From: Gordonia polyisoprenivorans | GTDB taxonomy: Bacteria > Actinomycetota > Actinomycetes > Mycobacteriales > Mycobacteriaceae | Length of the DNA: 64,000 bases | Direction: 5' to 3' | Assembly: GCF_017654315.1 (NCBI RefSeq) | Contig: NZ_CP072203.1 | Coordinates: 2,666,001-2,730,000, forward strand | Shown: in pieces, positions 17,205 to 25,803 of the stretch | How the letters are laid out: each line of letters begins with the position of its first letter | How positions within the stretch are numbered: position 1 is the stretch's first letter | Notes under the pieces: generated by a model | Databases searched by the model: none | The model's input: only the letters and a program-made list of their open reading frames with translations | Told to the model about the DNA's origin: nothing | Translations under genes and position numbers: made by a program

Positions 17205-18008
17205 TCAGAGCCTGCCGACGACTGTCGCCAGCAACTCACCCATGTGTGCGGCCGACGTGCGACCCACCTCGAGGACCTCGGCATGGTTGAGTGGCTCACC
17301 GGTGATGCCGGCCGCCAGGTTCGTCACCAGTGACACCCCGAGTACCTCGAGTCCGGCGGCGCGCGCGGCAATCGTCTCGTGCACGGTGGACATTCCGACG
17401 AGGTCGGCGCCCATCGTGCGCAGCATGCGGATCTCCGCAGGCGTCTCATAGTGCGGTCCGGGCAGACCCGCGTAGACGCCGTCGGCGAGGGTCCGCTCCA
17501 CCTCGCGGGCCACCTCGCGCAGCCTCGGTGAGTAGGCGTCGACGAGATCGACGAACTGTGCGCCGACGAGCGGCGAGCGGGCGGTGAGATTCAGGTGATC
17601 GGAGATCAGAACCGGCTGGCCGACCCTCATGCCGTCGCGCAACCCGCCCGCCGCGTTGGTGAGCACGATGGTGTGCGCGCCCGCCGCCGCTGCCGTCCGC
17701 ACCGGATGGACAACGCGCGCGAGGTCATGGCCCTCATAGGCGTGGATGCGTCCGAGCATCAGCAGGACCCGGCGGTCACCGATGTGCACCGACCGGATCG
17801 TCCCGCCGTGCCCGGCGGCCTTGGGTGAGGTGAAACCCGGCACCGCCGACATCGGCAGCGTCGCGATCGGTGTGCCGAAGGCATCGGCGGCCGGTGCCCA
17901 ACCGGAACCCAGAACCAGAGCGACATCGTGCGCGGCACAATCGGTTTCGGTGGCGATGGTGGCCGCCGCCGCAATCGCGGCGGCGTCGGGGTCAAGGGTG
18001 GGATCCAT
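17205..18008 (-). CDS. deoD: purine nucleoside phosphorylase
   Basis: The enzyme phosphorolyses inosine and guanosine forms to base and (deoxy)ribose-1-phosphate. At 267 residues it belongs to the trimeric PNP class, with [11 protein letters not shown] near residue 34, [19 protein letters not shown], and the purine-site segment [14 protein letters not shown]. It corresponds to mycobacterial deoD/punA at the same place relative to upp. The ATG at 18008 gives the normal length. It is divergent from the crotonase gene across 78 bp. Confidence 0.93.
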   Translation of the reverse strand: MDPTLDPDAAAIAAAATIATETDCAAHDVALVLGSGWAPAADAFGTPIATLPMSAVPGFTSPKAAGHGGTIRSVHIGDRRVLLMLGRIHAYEGHDLARVVHPVRTAAAAGAHTIVLTNAAGGLRDGMRVGQPVLISDHLNLTARSPLVGAQFVDLVDAYSPRLREVAREVERTLADGVYAGLPGPHYETPAEIRMLRTMGADLVGMSTVHETIAARAAGLEVLGVSLVTNLAAGITGEPLNHAEVLEVGRTSAAHMGELLATVVGRL

Positions 18009-18086
18009 ATGCCTCACCCTATGACCTCCGATCCGCGCCTGCCCGGCGCCCGGAGAGCGTGCGTGTGCAGGCGATAAGGTCTGCTC

Positions 18087-18794
18087 ATGCCATTCCTGAG
18101 CGAGGAGCCCACCGCCGCCGACGTCGCCGAACTGTTCCTCGGCGCCCCGGGGGTCGAACTCGACGAGACGAATCCGGAAAACCGGTTTGCCCCCGCATGG
18201 ATCGAGAAGACCAGCGCGTTGCTCGACGACGCCGTCGCTGCAGGCGCGAAGGCCCTGGTCATCACCGCCACCGGAAAGTACTTCACCAACGGTCTGGACA
18301 CCGACCACATCGCCGCGCACGCCGCGGAGTTGCCCGCCTATCTGGATTCGGTCCACGCGCTCTACACCAAGGTGCTGACTTTGCCGGTGCCCACCGTGGC
18401 CGCAATCAACGGACACGCCTTCGGAGCGGGCGCAATGCTCGCCCTGTGTGCCGACCACCTGGTCATGCGCACCGAACGCGGCTACTGGTCGCTCCCCGAA
18501 GCTGCCCTCAACATGCCGTTCACCCGGGGGATGGCAGCGCTGCTGCGCACGCGGTTGCCCGAGCGCACGGCCACCGAGGCGATGCTGACGGCCCGCCGCT
18601 ACGGCGCCGATGACGCCGTCACCGCCGGCATCGTCGACGAGGCCGTCGGCGTCGACGAACTGCTCAACCGGGCCGTCGAGGTTGCCGTGCAGCGGGCCCC
18701 GCTGGCCGGGCCCACGCAGACCCTGATCAAGCGGGGGCTACGACGCCCGCTGCTCGCCGATCTCGCGGTACCGACGCCGCCCGAATTGCTCTGA
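18087..18794 (+). CDS. enoyl-CoA hydratase/isomerase family protein
   Basis: A short crotonase-fold protein of 235 residues. The oxyanion-hole loops are recognisable in [10 protein letters not shown] and [18 protein letters not shown]. The single acidic residue in [15 protein letters not shown] sits where the delta3,delta2-enoyl-CoA isomerase base is found. The second hydratase glutamate is absent, so an isomerase role in unsaturated fatty-acid oxidation is more likely than hydration; this is inference. No fatty-acid genes are adjacent. The N-terminus contains the substitution-rich loop [13 protein letters not shown] instead of the usual beta-strand motif. Confidence 0.8.
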   Translation: MPFLSEEPTAADVAELFLGAPGVELDETNPENRFAPAWIEKTSALLDDAVAAGAKALVITATGKYFTNGLDTDHIAAHAAELPAYLDSVHALYTKVLTLPVPTVAAINGHAFGAGAMLALCADHLVMRTERGYWSLPEAALNMPFTRGMAALLRTRLPERTATEAMLTARRYGADDAVTAGIVDEAVGVDELLNRAVEVAVQRAPLAGPTQTLIKRGLRRPLLADLAVPTPPELL

Positions 18795-18861
18795 GCCCGA
18801 TGCGGCCGGACGACCGACCGGCCCAGCTGTGCATTCCCCGGTGGATGGAAGGAGAAATGTG

Positions 18862-20061
18862 GTGACGCAGGCCGAGATCGGTGACCCGTCCGGCGGTGTG
18901 ATCGACACCTGGCTGGCCACCCACCGCGATCAACTGGTCGGCTGGCGCCGACACATCCACGCCCATCCCGAATTGTCCCGGCAGGAGGTGGCGACCACCG
19001 AACTGGTGATGGCCGAGCTGACCGCGCTCGGCCTGGCCCCGCGTCGACTCCCGTTGGGTACCGGCGTGGTCTGCGATCTGGGGCCGAGTACCGGCCAACG
19101 CATTGCCCTGCGCGCCGACATGGACGCGTTGCCGATCACCGAACACACCGGCCTGGCGTTCAGTTCGACGGTCGACGGGGTGTCGCACTCGTGCGGTCAC
19201 GACGCACACACCGCGATCCTGCTGGGGACCGCGGCCGCGCTGGCCTCGGCGCCCGAGCTCCCCGTCGGGGTCCGGCTGGTGTTCCAGCCGGCCGAAGAGG
19301 TGATGCCCGGCGGTGCGCTCGACGCGGTGGCCGCCGGAGTCACCGAAGGGGTGAGCCGGATCTATGCGTTGCATTGCGATCCGCGCCTGCCGGTCGGCTC
19401 GGTCGGACTTCGCGAGGGTGCGCTCACCTCCGCCGCCGACCACATCGAACTCCAACTGCGCTCACCCGGCGGGCACACCTCACGCCCGCATCTGACCGGT
19501 GATCTCATCTATGCGATGGGCGCCGTCATCACCGGGCTGCCGGGCATCTTGTCGCGGCGGATCGACCCGCGATCGGGCACCGTGATGGCATGGGGGGCAG
19601 CGCATGCCGGCAACGCCCCCAATGCGATCCCGCAGGAAGGGATGCTGCGCGGAACCGTACGTACCGGAGAGCACGGTACCTGGGCCGACATGGAGCCTCT
19701 GGTGCGCAGCGTGATCGGCGAACTTCTTGCACCACTGCGGGTTTCGTATGATCTGTCATACTTCCGCGGCGTACCGCCGGTGATCAACGATCCGCTCGCG
19801 GTCGAGGTGCTCGCCGCATCGGTGGCCACGCTCGGTCCCACCGCCGTCGCCGACACCCCGCAGTCGCCGGGCGGCGAGGACTTTTCCTGGTACCTCGAAC
19901 AGGTGCCCGGAGCGATGGGACGCCTCGGCGTGTGGAACGGTCTCGGGCCGCAGCTCGACCTGCACCAGTCCACCTTCGACATCGACGAACGGGCACTCGA
20001 CGTCGGTGTGCGCACACTCGCCGGCGTGGTGTTCATCGGATCGCCCGGCGCGCCGATCTGA
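18862..20061 (+). CDS. M20-family amidohydrolase (AmiA/hippurate hydrolase-like)
   Basis: The 399-residue metallopeptidase has the di-metal ligands of the M20D group: HSCGHDAHTAIL, PAEEVMPGG, LHCDP and GGEDFSWYL near the C-terminus. Relatives hydrolyse N-acyl amino acids or peptidoglycan-derived amides. It corresponds by position to mycobacterial amiA1/amiB1 (Rv3305c/Rv3306c, recalled). Here there is only one copy. GTG 18862 is chosen because GGAAGGAG lies 7 bases upstream; the adjacent GTG at 18859 is also possible. No signal peptide is seen, so it acts in the cytosol. Confidence 0.87.
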   Translation: MTQAEIGDPSGGVIDTWLATHRDQLVGWRRHIHAHPELSRQEVATTELVMAELTALGLAPRRLPLGTGVVCDLGPSTGQRIALRADMDALPITEHTGLAFSSTVDGVSHSCGHDAHTAILLGTAAALASAPELPVGVRLVFQPAEEVMPGGALDAVAAGVTEGVSRIYALHCDPRLPVGSVGLREGALTSAADHIELQLRSPGGHTSRPHLTGDLIYAMGAVITGLPGILSRRIDPRSGTVMAWGAAHAGNAPNAIPQEGMLRGTVRTGEHGTWADMEPLVRSVIGELLAPLRVSYDLSYFRGVPPVINDPLAVEVLAASVATLGPTAVADTPQSPGGEDFSWYLEQVPGAMGRLGVWNGLGPQLDLHQSTFDIDERALDVGVRTLAGVVFIGSPGAPI

Positions 20062-20108
20062 GGCTGTTGTATCAGAACTCTGGGGCTGTAATCAGGCTTC
20101 TGGGTGTC

Positions 20109-20591
20109 TCAGGCTTCGGGGGCGCCCGGACCGGGCCCGACGTTGCGGGCCTCGCGCAGGCGTAGGTCCTGCACGTAGTCGGCGGGTGCGCCGGCCACCT
20201 CGGCGGCGTCGGCCATCACACCGAGATAGCGGGCCGAGGGCAGTCCGCCCTCGTAGGCGTCGAGGACGTACATCCATGCCAGGACACCGCCGTCGGCGGT
20301 CTTCACCCGGGCCCGGATCTTGCGGTGGATGCCGAGTTCGGAGCCCTCCCACCGGTCGAGGTTGTCCTCGTCCTCGGTGGGAACGTCGTAGAGGACGACG
20401 AAGACCTTGGCGTCGGGATCGTCACGGTCCTCGGTGACGGTGGCCAGTGATCCTTCCCACCCGATGTCGCCTCCACCGAAGGTCAGTCGCCAGCCGTGCA
20501 GCCATCCGGTTCCCGACATCGGCGAGTGCGGGGCGCGCAGCGCCATCTGCTCGGGATCCATGTTCGAACCGTACGCTGCGTAGATCGGCAT
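20109..20591 (-). CDS. gamma-glutamylcyclotransferase-fold protein (Rv3304-like)
   Basis: The 160-residue protein starts with IYAAYGSNM, the glycine-loop motif of the GGCT/AIG2 fold, and carries acidic candidates for the catalytic glutamate (DRWEGSELG). GGCT enzymes release 5-oxoproline from gamma-glutamyl amines. The bacterial single-domain family is poorly characterised, so the substrate is open. Position between the amidohydrolase and lpdA is the same as recalled for Rv3304. ATG 20591 puts the conserved strand right at the N-terminus, as is usual. It converges with the M20 gene (47 bp) and is divergent from lpdA (243 bp). Confidence 0.8.
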   Translation of the reverse strand: MPIYAAYGSNMDPEQMALRAPHSPMSGTGWLHGWRLTFGGGDIGWEGSLATVTEDRDDPDAKVFVVLYDVPTEDEDNLDRWEGSELGIHRKIRARVKTADGGVLAWMYVLDAYEGGLPSARYLGVMADAAEVAGAPADYVQDLRLREARNVGPGPGAPEA

Positions 20592-20834
20592 AGTCGCCTC
20601 TGACCTGCACTTTCCCGCCGGGATGGGGCCCGACCTCATCGATTTGCCGCCACCGGTGCACCTGCGGCCACGACGATCGTATTACGCCGGACGCCGCTGC
20701 ACGATGCACGCGGTGATCGCCGACCGTGCCACGGCGCAGAAATCGGCAGCGGCGCGCAGGAGTAATCATCGTCGATGGCCTAGGTTGGTCAGCGGAGTCG
20801 ACAAGTATCTTCCAGCCCGACAGGAGTGATGGAC

Positions 20835-22238
20835 GTGACGAGGATCGTGATCATCGGCGGAGGCCCCGCAGGCTATGAGGCGGCGCTGGCCGCGGCCGCG
20901 TACGGCGCCGACACCACCGTGATCGACTCCGACGGCATCGGCGGTGCCTGCGTGTTGTGGGACTGCGTGCCCTCCAAGACGTTCATCGCATCCACCGGCA
21001 TTCGCACCGAGGTCCGACGCGCCGTCGACCTCGGTATCAATCTGCGCACCGACGACACGTTGGTGACGCTGCCATCGATCCATCAGCGGGTTCGCGATCT
21101 GGCGTTCGCCCAGTCCGCCGACATCCGATCGCGACTCATCAGTGAGGGCGTCACGCTGGTCTCCGGCACAGCGGCCCTGGAAGGACCTCAGGTCGGGGTG
21201 TCCACGCACGCCGTTACCGCCACCCTCGCCGACGGCTCCACCCAGCGCTACGAGGGCGACGTCGTCCTGATCGCGACGGGTGCCTCGCCGCGTGTGCTGC
21301 CCGACGCGCAGCCCGACGGCGAACGCATCCTCACCTGGCGCCAGCTCTACGATCTCGAGGCGCTGCCCGAACACCTGGTCGTGATCGGCTCGGGTGTGAC
21401 GGGTGCCGAGTTCGTGCACGCCTACACCGAACTCGGGGTCAAGGTGACGCTGATCTCCAGCCGGGACCGCGTGCTGCCGCACGAGGACGAGGACGCCGCA
21501 CTCGTGCTCGAGGAGGCACTCGCCGAACGTGGCGTCGAATTGGTCAAGCATGCCCGCGCCGACAAGGTCGTCCGTACCGGCGATTCGGTGACCGCCTACC
21601 TCGCCGACGGCCGCAGCGTCACCGGATCGCACGTACTGATGACCGTCGGATCGGTTCCCAACACCAACGACCTCGGCCTCGACCGCGCTGGTGTCGAGAC
21701 CCATCGCGGCGGCTACATCACCGTCGACCGCGTTTCGCGGACATCGGTGGCCGGCATCTACGCCGCCGGTGACTGCACCGGATTGTTCCCGCTCGCGTCG
21801 GTCGCGGCCATGCAGGGCCGGATCGCGATGTACCACGCCCTCGGCGAAGGCGTGAGCCCGATCAAACTCAAGACTGTGGCCTCGGCGATCTTCACCCGGC
21901 CCGAGATCGCCACCGTCGGGGTGTCGCAGAATGCCATCGATTCCGGTGAGTATCCGGCGCGCACGGTGATGCTGCCGCTGGCCACCAACCCCCGCGCCAA
22001 GATGAGTGGGCTGCGCCGCGGCTTCGTGAAGATCTTTTGCCGGCCCGCCACCGGCGTGGTGATCGGCGGTGTGGTGGTCGCACCCAACGCGTCCGAACTC
22101 ATCCTGCCGATAGCTCTGGCGGTGCAGAACAAACTGACCGTTTCCGATCTGGCACAGACGTTCTCGGTGTATCCGTCGCTGTCGGGTTCGGTGACCGAGG
22201 CGGCCCGTCAGCTCGTGCGTCACGACGACCTGGACTGA
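20835..22238 (+). CDS. lpdA: NAD(P)H:quinone reductase-type flavoprotein of the disulfide reductase family (LpdA)
   Basis: The 467-residue flavoprotein has FAD motif IIGGGPAGYEAA, the NAD motif GSGVTGAEFVHA and the second FAD strand YAAGDCTG. By sequence and position it is the LpdA (Rv3303c) orthologue, described as an NAD(P)H:quinone reductase rather than a lipoamide dehydrogenase. The active-site segment reads GGACVLWDCVPSK, so both cysteines (39 and 44) of the C-x4-C pair are present. As I recall, the tuberculosis protein has lost the first. The C-terminal catalytic His-Glu pair of true disulfide reductases is missing, replaced by VYPSLSG. GTG 20835, eight bases after AGGAG, is preferred over ATG 20829. 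Confidence 0.88.
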   Translation: MTRIVIIGGGPAGYEAALAAAAYGADTTVIDSDGIGGACVLWDCVPSKTFIASTGIRTEVRRAVDLGINLRTDDTLVTLPSIHQRVRDLAFAQSADIRSRLISEGVTLVSGTAALEGPQVGVSTHAVTATLADGSTQRYEGDVVLIATGASPRVLPDAQPDGERILTWRQLYDLEALPEHLVVIGSGVTGAEFVHAYTELGVKVTLISSRDRVLPHEDEDAALVLEEALAERGVELVKHARADKVVRTGDSVTAYLADGRSVTGSHVLMTVGSVPNTNDLGLDRAGVETHRGGYITVDRVSRTSVAGIYAAGDCTGLFPLASVAAMQGRIAMYHALGEGVSPIKLKTVASAIFTRPEIATVGVSQNAIDSGEYPARTVMLPLATNPRAKMSGLRRGFVKIFCRPATGVVIGGVVVAPNASELILPIALAVQNKLTVSDLAQTFSVYPSLSGSVTEAARQLVRHDDLD

Positions 22239-22396
22239 CCTGGTCCCACGGGTGCTGCTCCCACGGGCTCTCCGTGCGTCATCGGTTCCGATCCATGCAC
22301 AGGTGTCCGATTCGTCCTGCTGGGCTGCTCGCGGGCCGGTAGGGTCGCTCACGATGCCGACGAGGTGGTGGGGGAGAGAATGCTGGGGGAGACAGG

Positions 22397-23764
22397 GTGA
22401 CCGGCGACGGCGATCGCAATGCCCGGCGCAGTGGTGAGCGTCCGGCGGACTGCGGCAGCACCGACTGGGGGTCGATGTCGATCACCGAGATCCTCACCAT
22501 CATCTCCTCGATGAAACAGGGTGCCGCACAAGGTGATGCCGACGCGGTGCTCGTCGCCATCGAGAAAGTGGAGGGGATCGCCCACGCCCTGTTGAACGGC
22601 TTCACCGACGACGGGGTGCTGATGGGGCAGGCCGCACGGGGTGCTGTCGACGCCGCTCTCCGTCTCGGTGGCGAGATGTCGGCCAGTGTTGCCGACGCGC
22701 GTGGTAGCGCAGCGGCAATGACCGAGGCGGCGGGCATCCTCGGCGCGACGCATGGCCAGAAACCACTGCTCGAGGCCTACCGGACCCGGTTACAGGATCA
22801 TCCCGAGGATGCCGCAGCGGTCCGTTCACAGGTCCGCAGCATCATGCGGGGCACCTACGGCGGACCGATCGTCGGCGCCGCGGCCGCGTTACCCAGTCCC
22901 GTCGGCCCGATCGGCACCGACTCGTACGCAGGTGTGGGCGGCGGTTCCGGCTCTGCCGACGGCGCGTCACCATCCGGATCGGGACCGTCGGGCCAGCAGT
23001 CGGCGTCACTCATCGACGTCGACGACACCGGACCGGCAGGCCCCGGGGGCGGACCCGACGGCGGCGGACCGACGGGCGGTGACACCCCGACCACTGCCGT
23101 TCCCGCAGCCGGCCCGGCATCGACGACCGGTGGTGGCGGTGGGTCGGGCCCGTCGGGATCCGGTGGCGGCGGCAACAATCCGTCGGCGTTGACCCGAGGC
23201 GGTCTCGGTAGCCCGGTCACGCCGGGAGCGGCGGTACCGGCCACGGGCCGCGGCACCGCCGGTGGTTCCGAGGGCGCCACCGCGGGTGGAGCCGGGCTTC
23301 CCGAGGGCGTGATCTCGCTTCCACCAACCGCTTTCGCCCCACCAGCGACCTTGGCGGGTACTCCTGGGGCCGGCGCGGCCGGTGCCGGGACACCAGGATC
23401 TCCGGGCGGCGGGATGCGGCCGACCACCGGCCCCGGCGCCGGCCCGGGTGCGGCCGGCGGTGCCCGTTCACGCGACACCCGACATCGTCCCCCGCATTAC
23501 CTCAACGACGGCGAGAACGGGCGCGAGATCGTCGGTGAGCTGCCGCTGGTCGGTCCGCCGGTGATCGGTGACTGGTCTCCGCAGGCGCTTGCGCCGACCG
23601 TCGACGATTCCGGATTCGAGGCGGTCGCATTGCCGATCAGTGACCGCGGCTCGGCATCGCCGGTGGCCGGTCGGCCCGGCGACGTCGCCGGAGGATCGGA
23701 GTCGTCGGAAGAAATGGATTCAGCTGTCCCACCGACTGATTCGCCATCACGGCCGGAGCGCTGA
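22397..23764 (+). CDS. PPE/T7SS-substrate-like protein with Gly/Pro/Ser low-complexity domain
   Basis: The 455-residue protein starts with about 145 helical residues (MSITEILTIISSMKQ through VRSQVRSIMRGTYGGPIVGAA). The segment RSIMRGTYGGPI resembles the arm that closes the helical domain of PPE-like and other type VII substrates. Residues 150-360 are low-complexity Gly/Pro/Ser/Thr with many GGG runs, followed by a basic SRDTRHRPPHYL stretch and the core ENGREIVGELPLVGPPVIG. That order (helical head, flexible linker, conserved short tail) is common in ESX-associated proteins of Nocardia and Gordonia. A T7SS role is inference. It is not part of the recalled tuberculosis gene order. GTG 22397 follows GGGGGAGA. 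Confidence 0.55.
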   Translation: MTGDGDRNARRSGERPADCGSTDWGSMSITEILTIISSMKQGAAQGDADAVLVAIEKVEGIAHALLNGFTDDGVLMGQAARGAVDAALRLGGEMSASVADARGSAAAMTEAAGILGATHGQKPLLEAYRTRLQDHPEDAAAVRSQVRSIMRGTYGGPIVGAAAALPSPVGPIGTDSYAGVGGGSGSADGASPSGSGPSGQQSASLIDVDDTGPAGPGGGPDGGGPTGGDTPTTAVPAAGPASTTGGGGGSGPSGSGGGGNNPSALTRGGLGSPVTPGAAVPATGRGTAGGSEGATAGGAGLPEGVISLPPTAFAPPATLAGTPGAGAAGAGTPGSPGGGMRPTTGPGAGPGAAGGARSRDTRHRPPHYLNDGENGREIVGELPLVGPPVIGDWSPQALAPTVDDSGFEAVALPISDRGSASPVAGRPGDVAGGSESSEEMDSAVPPTDSPSRPER

Positions 23765-23768
23765 TTCG

Positions 23769-24221
23769 ATGGCGGTTCCGGGATCGGCGCGACGCGTCGA
23801 TCGACTCGGTAATGGGGCGGTGGCCGAACTCGTCGGTCGCGTCGGGGTGGGCGAGGTCGAGGATTGCCTGCGGATGCTGACGGTGACAGTCGTCGACATC
23901 GTCGACCTGGGTGGTGAGCCGGTTGTCCGTGAGGTATTGACGCAATGGCGTGAGCAGGGCCGGGTCTCGCCCGCGACGCGCTCACAGCTCGCCGCGGTGA
24001 TGACCCGACATGAGGTCGACGCGGCTTTCGCCCATCGTTCTGCCGACATCGACGGCCAGCGGCTCTCGTTCGTCAAAGCGCGTGCTCTGCACTGCCTTTC
24101 GATTGCGATCGATTCGGCGACCGGACACACAGAACGGCTCGGCGAAGCCGCCTACGAGGCGGCCTCGGCGATGGGTGGGACGGCCGGGGTGGTGGCCGTG
24201 CTCGTCGAGTTCGCAGCCTGA
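23769..24221 (+). CDS. small helical protein of unknown function paired with the T7SS-like gene
   Basis: A 150-residue protein starting at ATG 23769, four bases after the stop of the preceding gene, so co-translated with it. It is predicted almost entirely helical (ELVGRVGVGEVEDCLRML, RSQLAAVMTRHEVDAAFAH, GEAAYEAASAMGG). It has no signal peptide, no membrane helix and no motif I recognise. Two histidines and one cysteine are not in a metal-site pattern. The strict linkage suggests a chaperone or partner for the upstream low-complexity protein, comparable to EspG-type dedication, but nothing in the sequence proves that. Confidence 0.55.
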   Translation: MAVPGSARRVDRLGNGAVAELVGRVGVGEVEDCLRMLTVTVVDIVDLGGEPVVREVLTQWREQGRVSPATRSQLAAVMTRHEVDAAFAHRSADIDGQRLSFVKARALHCLSIAIDSATGHTERLGEAAYEAASAMGGTAGVVAVLVEFAA

Positions 24222-24240
24222 TCACCCGTGTTGGACACGC

Positions 24241-25749
24241 TCACGCCAGGCCGTAGCTGTGTTCCACCGCGCGATTCCATTCGCCGTACAGGCGGTCGCG
24301 CTCAGGGGCGTCCATCGCCGGATTCCACCGCGTGTGTTCATTCCAGTTCTCCCGGATCTCGTCCTCGCCGTCCCAGTAGCCGACGGCCAGACCGGCTGCA
24401 TAGGCGGCACCGAGCGCGGTGGTTTCGTTGACCACCGGCCGGATGACGGGGACGTCGAGGATGTCGGCCTGGAACTGCATCAACAGGTTGTTGACCACCA
24501 TTCCGCCGTCGACCTTGAGTGTCGACAACCGCACCCCGGAATCGGCCTGCATCGCTTCGATGACCTCTCGAGTTTGAAATGCGCTGGCCTCCAGCGCAGC
24601 TCGCGCGATATGTCGCTTGTCGGCGAAGCGGGTCAGGCCGGTGATGATGCCCCGTGCGTCGGGCCGCCAGCGGGGTGCGAACAGACCGGAGAATGCCGGC
24701 ACGAAGTAGACGCCGCCGTTGTCGTCGGCTTGTGCCGCGAGCTTCTCGACGTCCGCGGCCTCGCTGAACAGCCCGAGACTGTCCCGGAGCCACTGCACCA
24801 GCGAGCCGGTCACTGCGATCGAACCCTCGAGTGCGTAGCGCGGCGCGGCGTCGCCGATCCGATAGCACACCGTGGTCAGGAGCCCGTGATCGGAGAACAC
24901 CGCCTCCGTTCCGGTGTTGAGCAACAAGAAGTTTCCCGTGCCGTAGGTGTTCTTCGCCTCGCCCGGAGACAGACATGCCTGCCCGAAGGTCGCCGCCTGC
25001 TGGTCGCCGAGAATACCCGCGAACTGCACGCCCGGCAGTGAACCATGTTCGCGCAGTGACCCGTACACCTCCGACGAACTACGGATCTCGGGTAACGATT
25101 CGACGGGGATGCCCATGTCCGCGCAGATTTCCTCGTCCCAGGTCAGGGATTGGAGGTCCATGAGCATGGTGCGTGAGGCGTTGGTGACGTCGGTGATGTG
25201 CCGGCCGCCGGCCGGTCCGCCGGTCATATTCCACGCGATCCAGGAATCCATTGTGCCGAAGCAGAGTTCGCCGTTGCGTGCACGTTCGGCCACGGCGTCG
25301 ACGTTGTCGATGAGCCAGCGCATCTTCGGTCCGGCGAAGTAGGTCGACAACGGCAATCCGGTGCGGGTGCGGTATCGGTCGACGCCGGCATCACCACCGA
25401 GTTCCTCACACAGCGCGCCGGTGCGGGTGTCCTGCCAGACGATGGCGTTGTGCAACGGTTCGCCGGTGGAACGGTCCCAGGCGACGGTCGTCTCGCGCTG
25501 ATTGGTCAGCCCGCAGGCGACGATGTCGTCGACATTCAGGTCGGCCGACGCCAAGGCTGCGGCCACCACGCGTCGCGTGTTGCGCCAGATCTCCGCGGGA
25601 TCGTGCTCGACCCACCCGGCTCGAGGGAAGATCTGGCGGTGTTCGAGTTGCTCGACGGACACGACCCGGCCGCGGCGGTCGAAGACCATCGCGCGTGTGG
25701 AGGTCGTGCCCTGATCGATGGATGCGACATATCCCGAGGTGCTGGCCAC
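24241..25749 (-). CDS. glpK: glycerol kinase
   Basis: GlpK phosphorylates glycerol to sn-glycerol-3-phosphate. The 502-residue FGGY-family enzyme has the N-terminal phosphate loop [15 protein letters not shown], the substrate segment [22 protein letters not shown], and the signature [22 protein letters not shown] 25749 gives the canonical length; a longer frame to 25788 is not conserved. It is divergent from glpD with only 54 bp between the two starts, so kinase and dehydrogenase share one short control region and are likely regulated together. Confidence 0.95.
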   Translation of the reverse strand: MASTSGYVASIDQGTTSTRAMVFDRRGRVVSVEQLEHRQIFPRAGWVEHDPAEIWRNTRRVVAAALASADLNVDDIVACGLTNQRETTVAWDRSTGEPLHNAIVWQDTRTGALCEELGGDAGVDRYRTRTGLPLSTYFAGPKMRWLIDNVDAVAERARNGELCFGTMDSWIAWNMTGGPAGGRHITDVTNASRTMLMDLQSLTWDEEICADMGIPVESLPEIRSSSEVYGSLREHGSLPGVQFAGILGDQQAATFGQACLSPGEAKNTYGTGNFLLLNTGTEAVFSDHGLLTTVCYRIGDAAPRYALEGSIAVTGSLVQWLRDSLGLFSEAADVEKLAAQADDNGGVYFVPAFSGLFAPRWRPDARGIITGLTRFADKRHIARAALEASAFQTREVIEAMQADSGVRLSTLKVDGGMVVNNLLMQFQADILDVPVIRPVVNETTALGAAYAAGLAVGYWDGEDEIRENWNEHTRWNPAMDAPERDRLYGEWNRAVEHSYGLA

Positions 25750-25803
25750 GCCGCCAGTGTCGCACGCGGTGCCCCACGCCGAGATCAATTACGCTGACGG
25801 ACT

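Noticed and set aside
22252..22390. Short frame with WWGREC-like residues before the T7SS-like gene
   Set aside because: It has no ribosome site and no conserved pattern. The region is better read as the promoter and leader of the gene at 22397.
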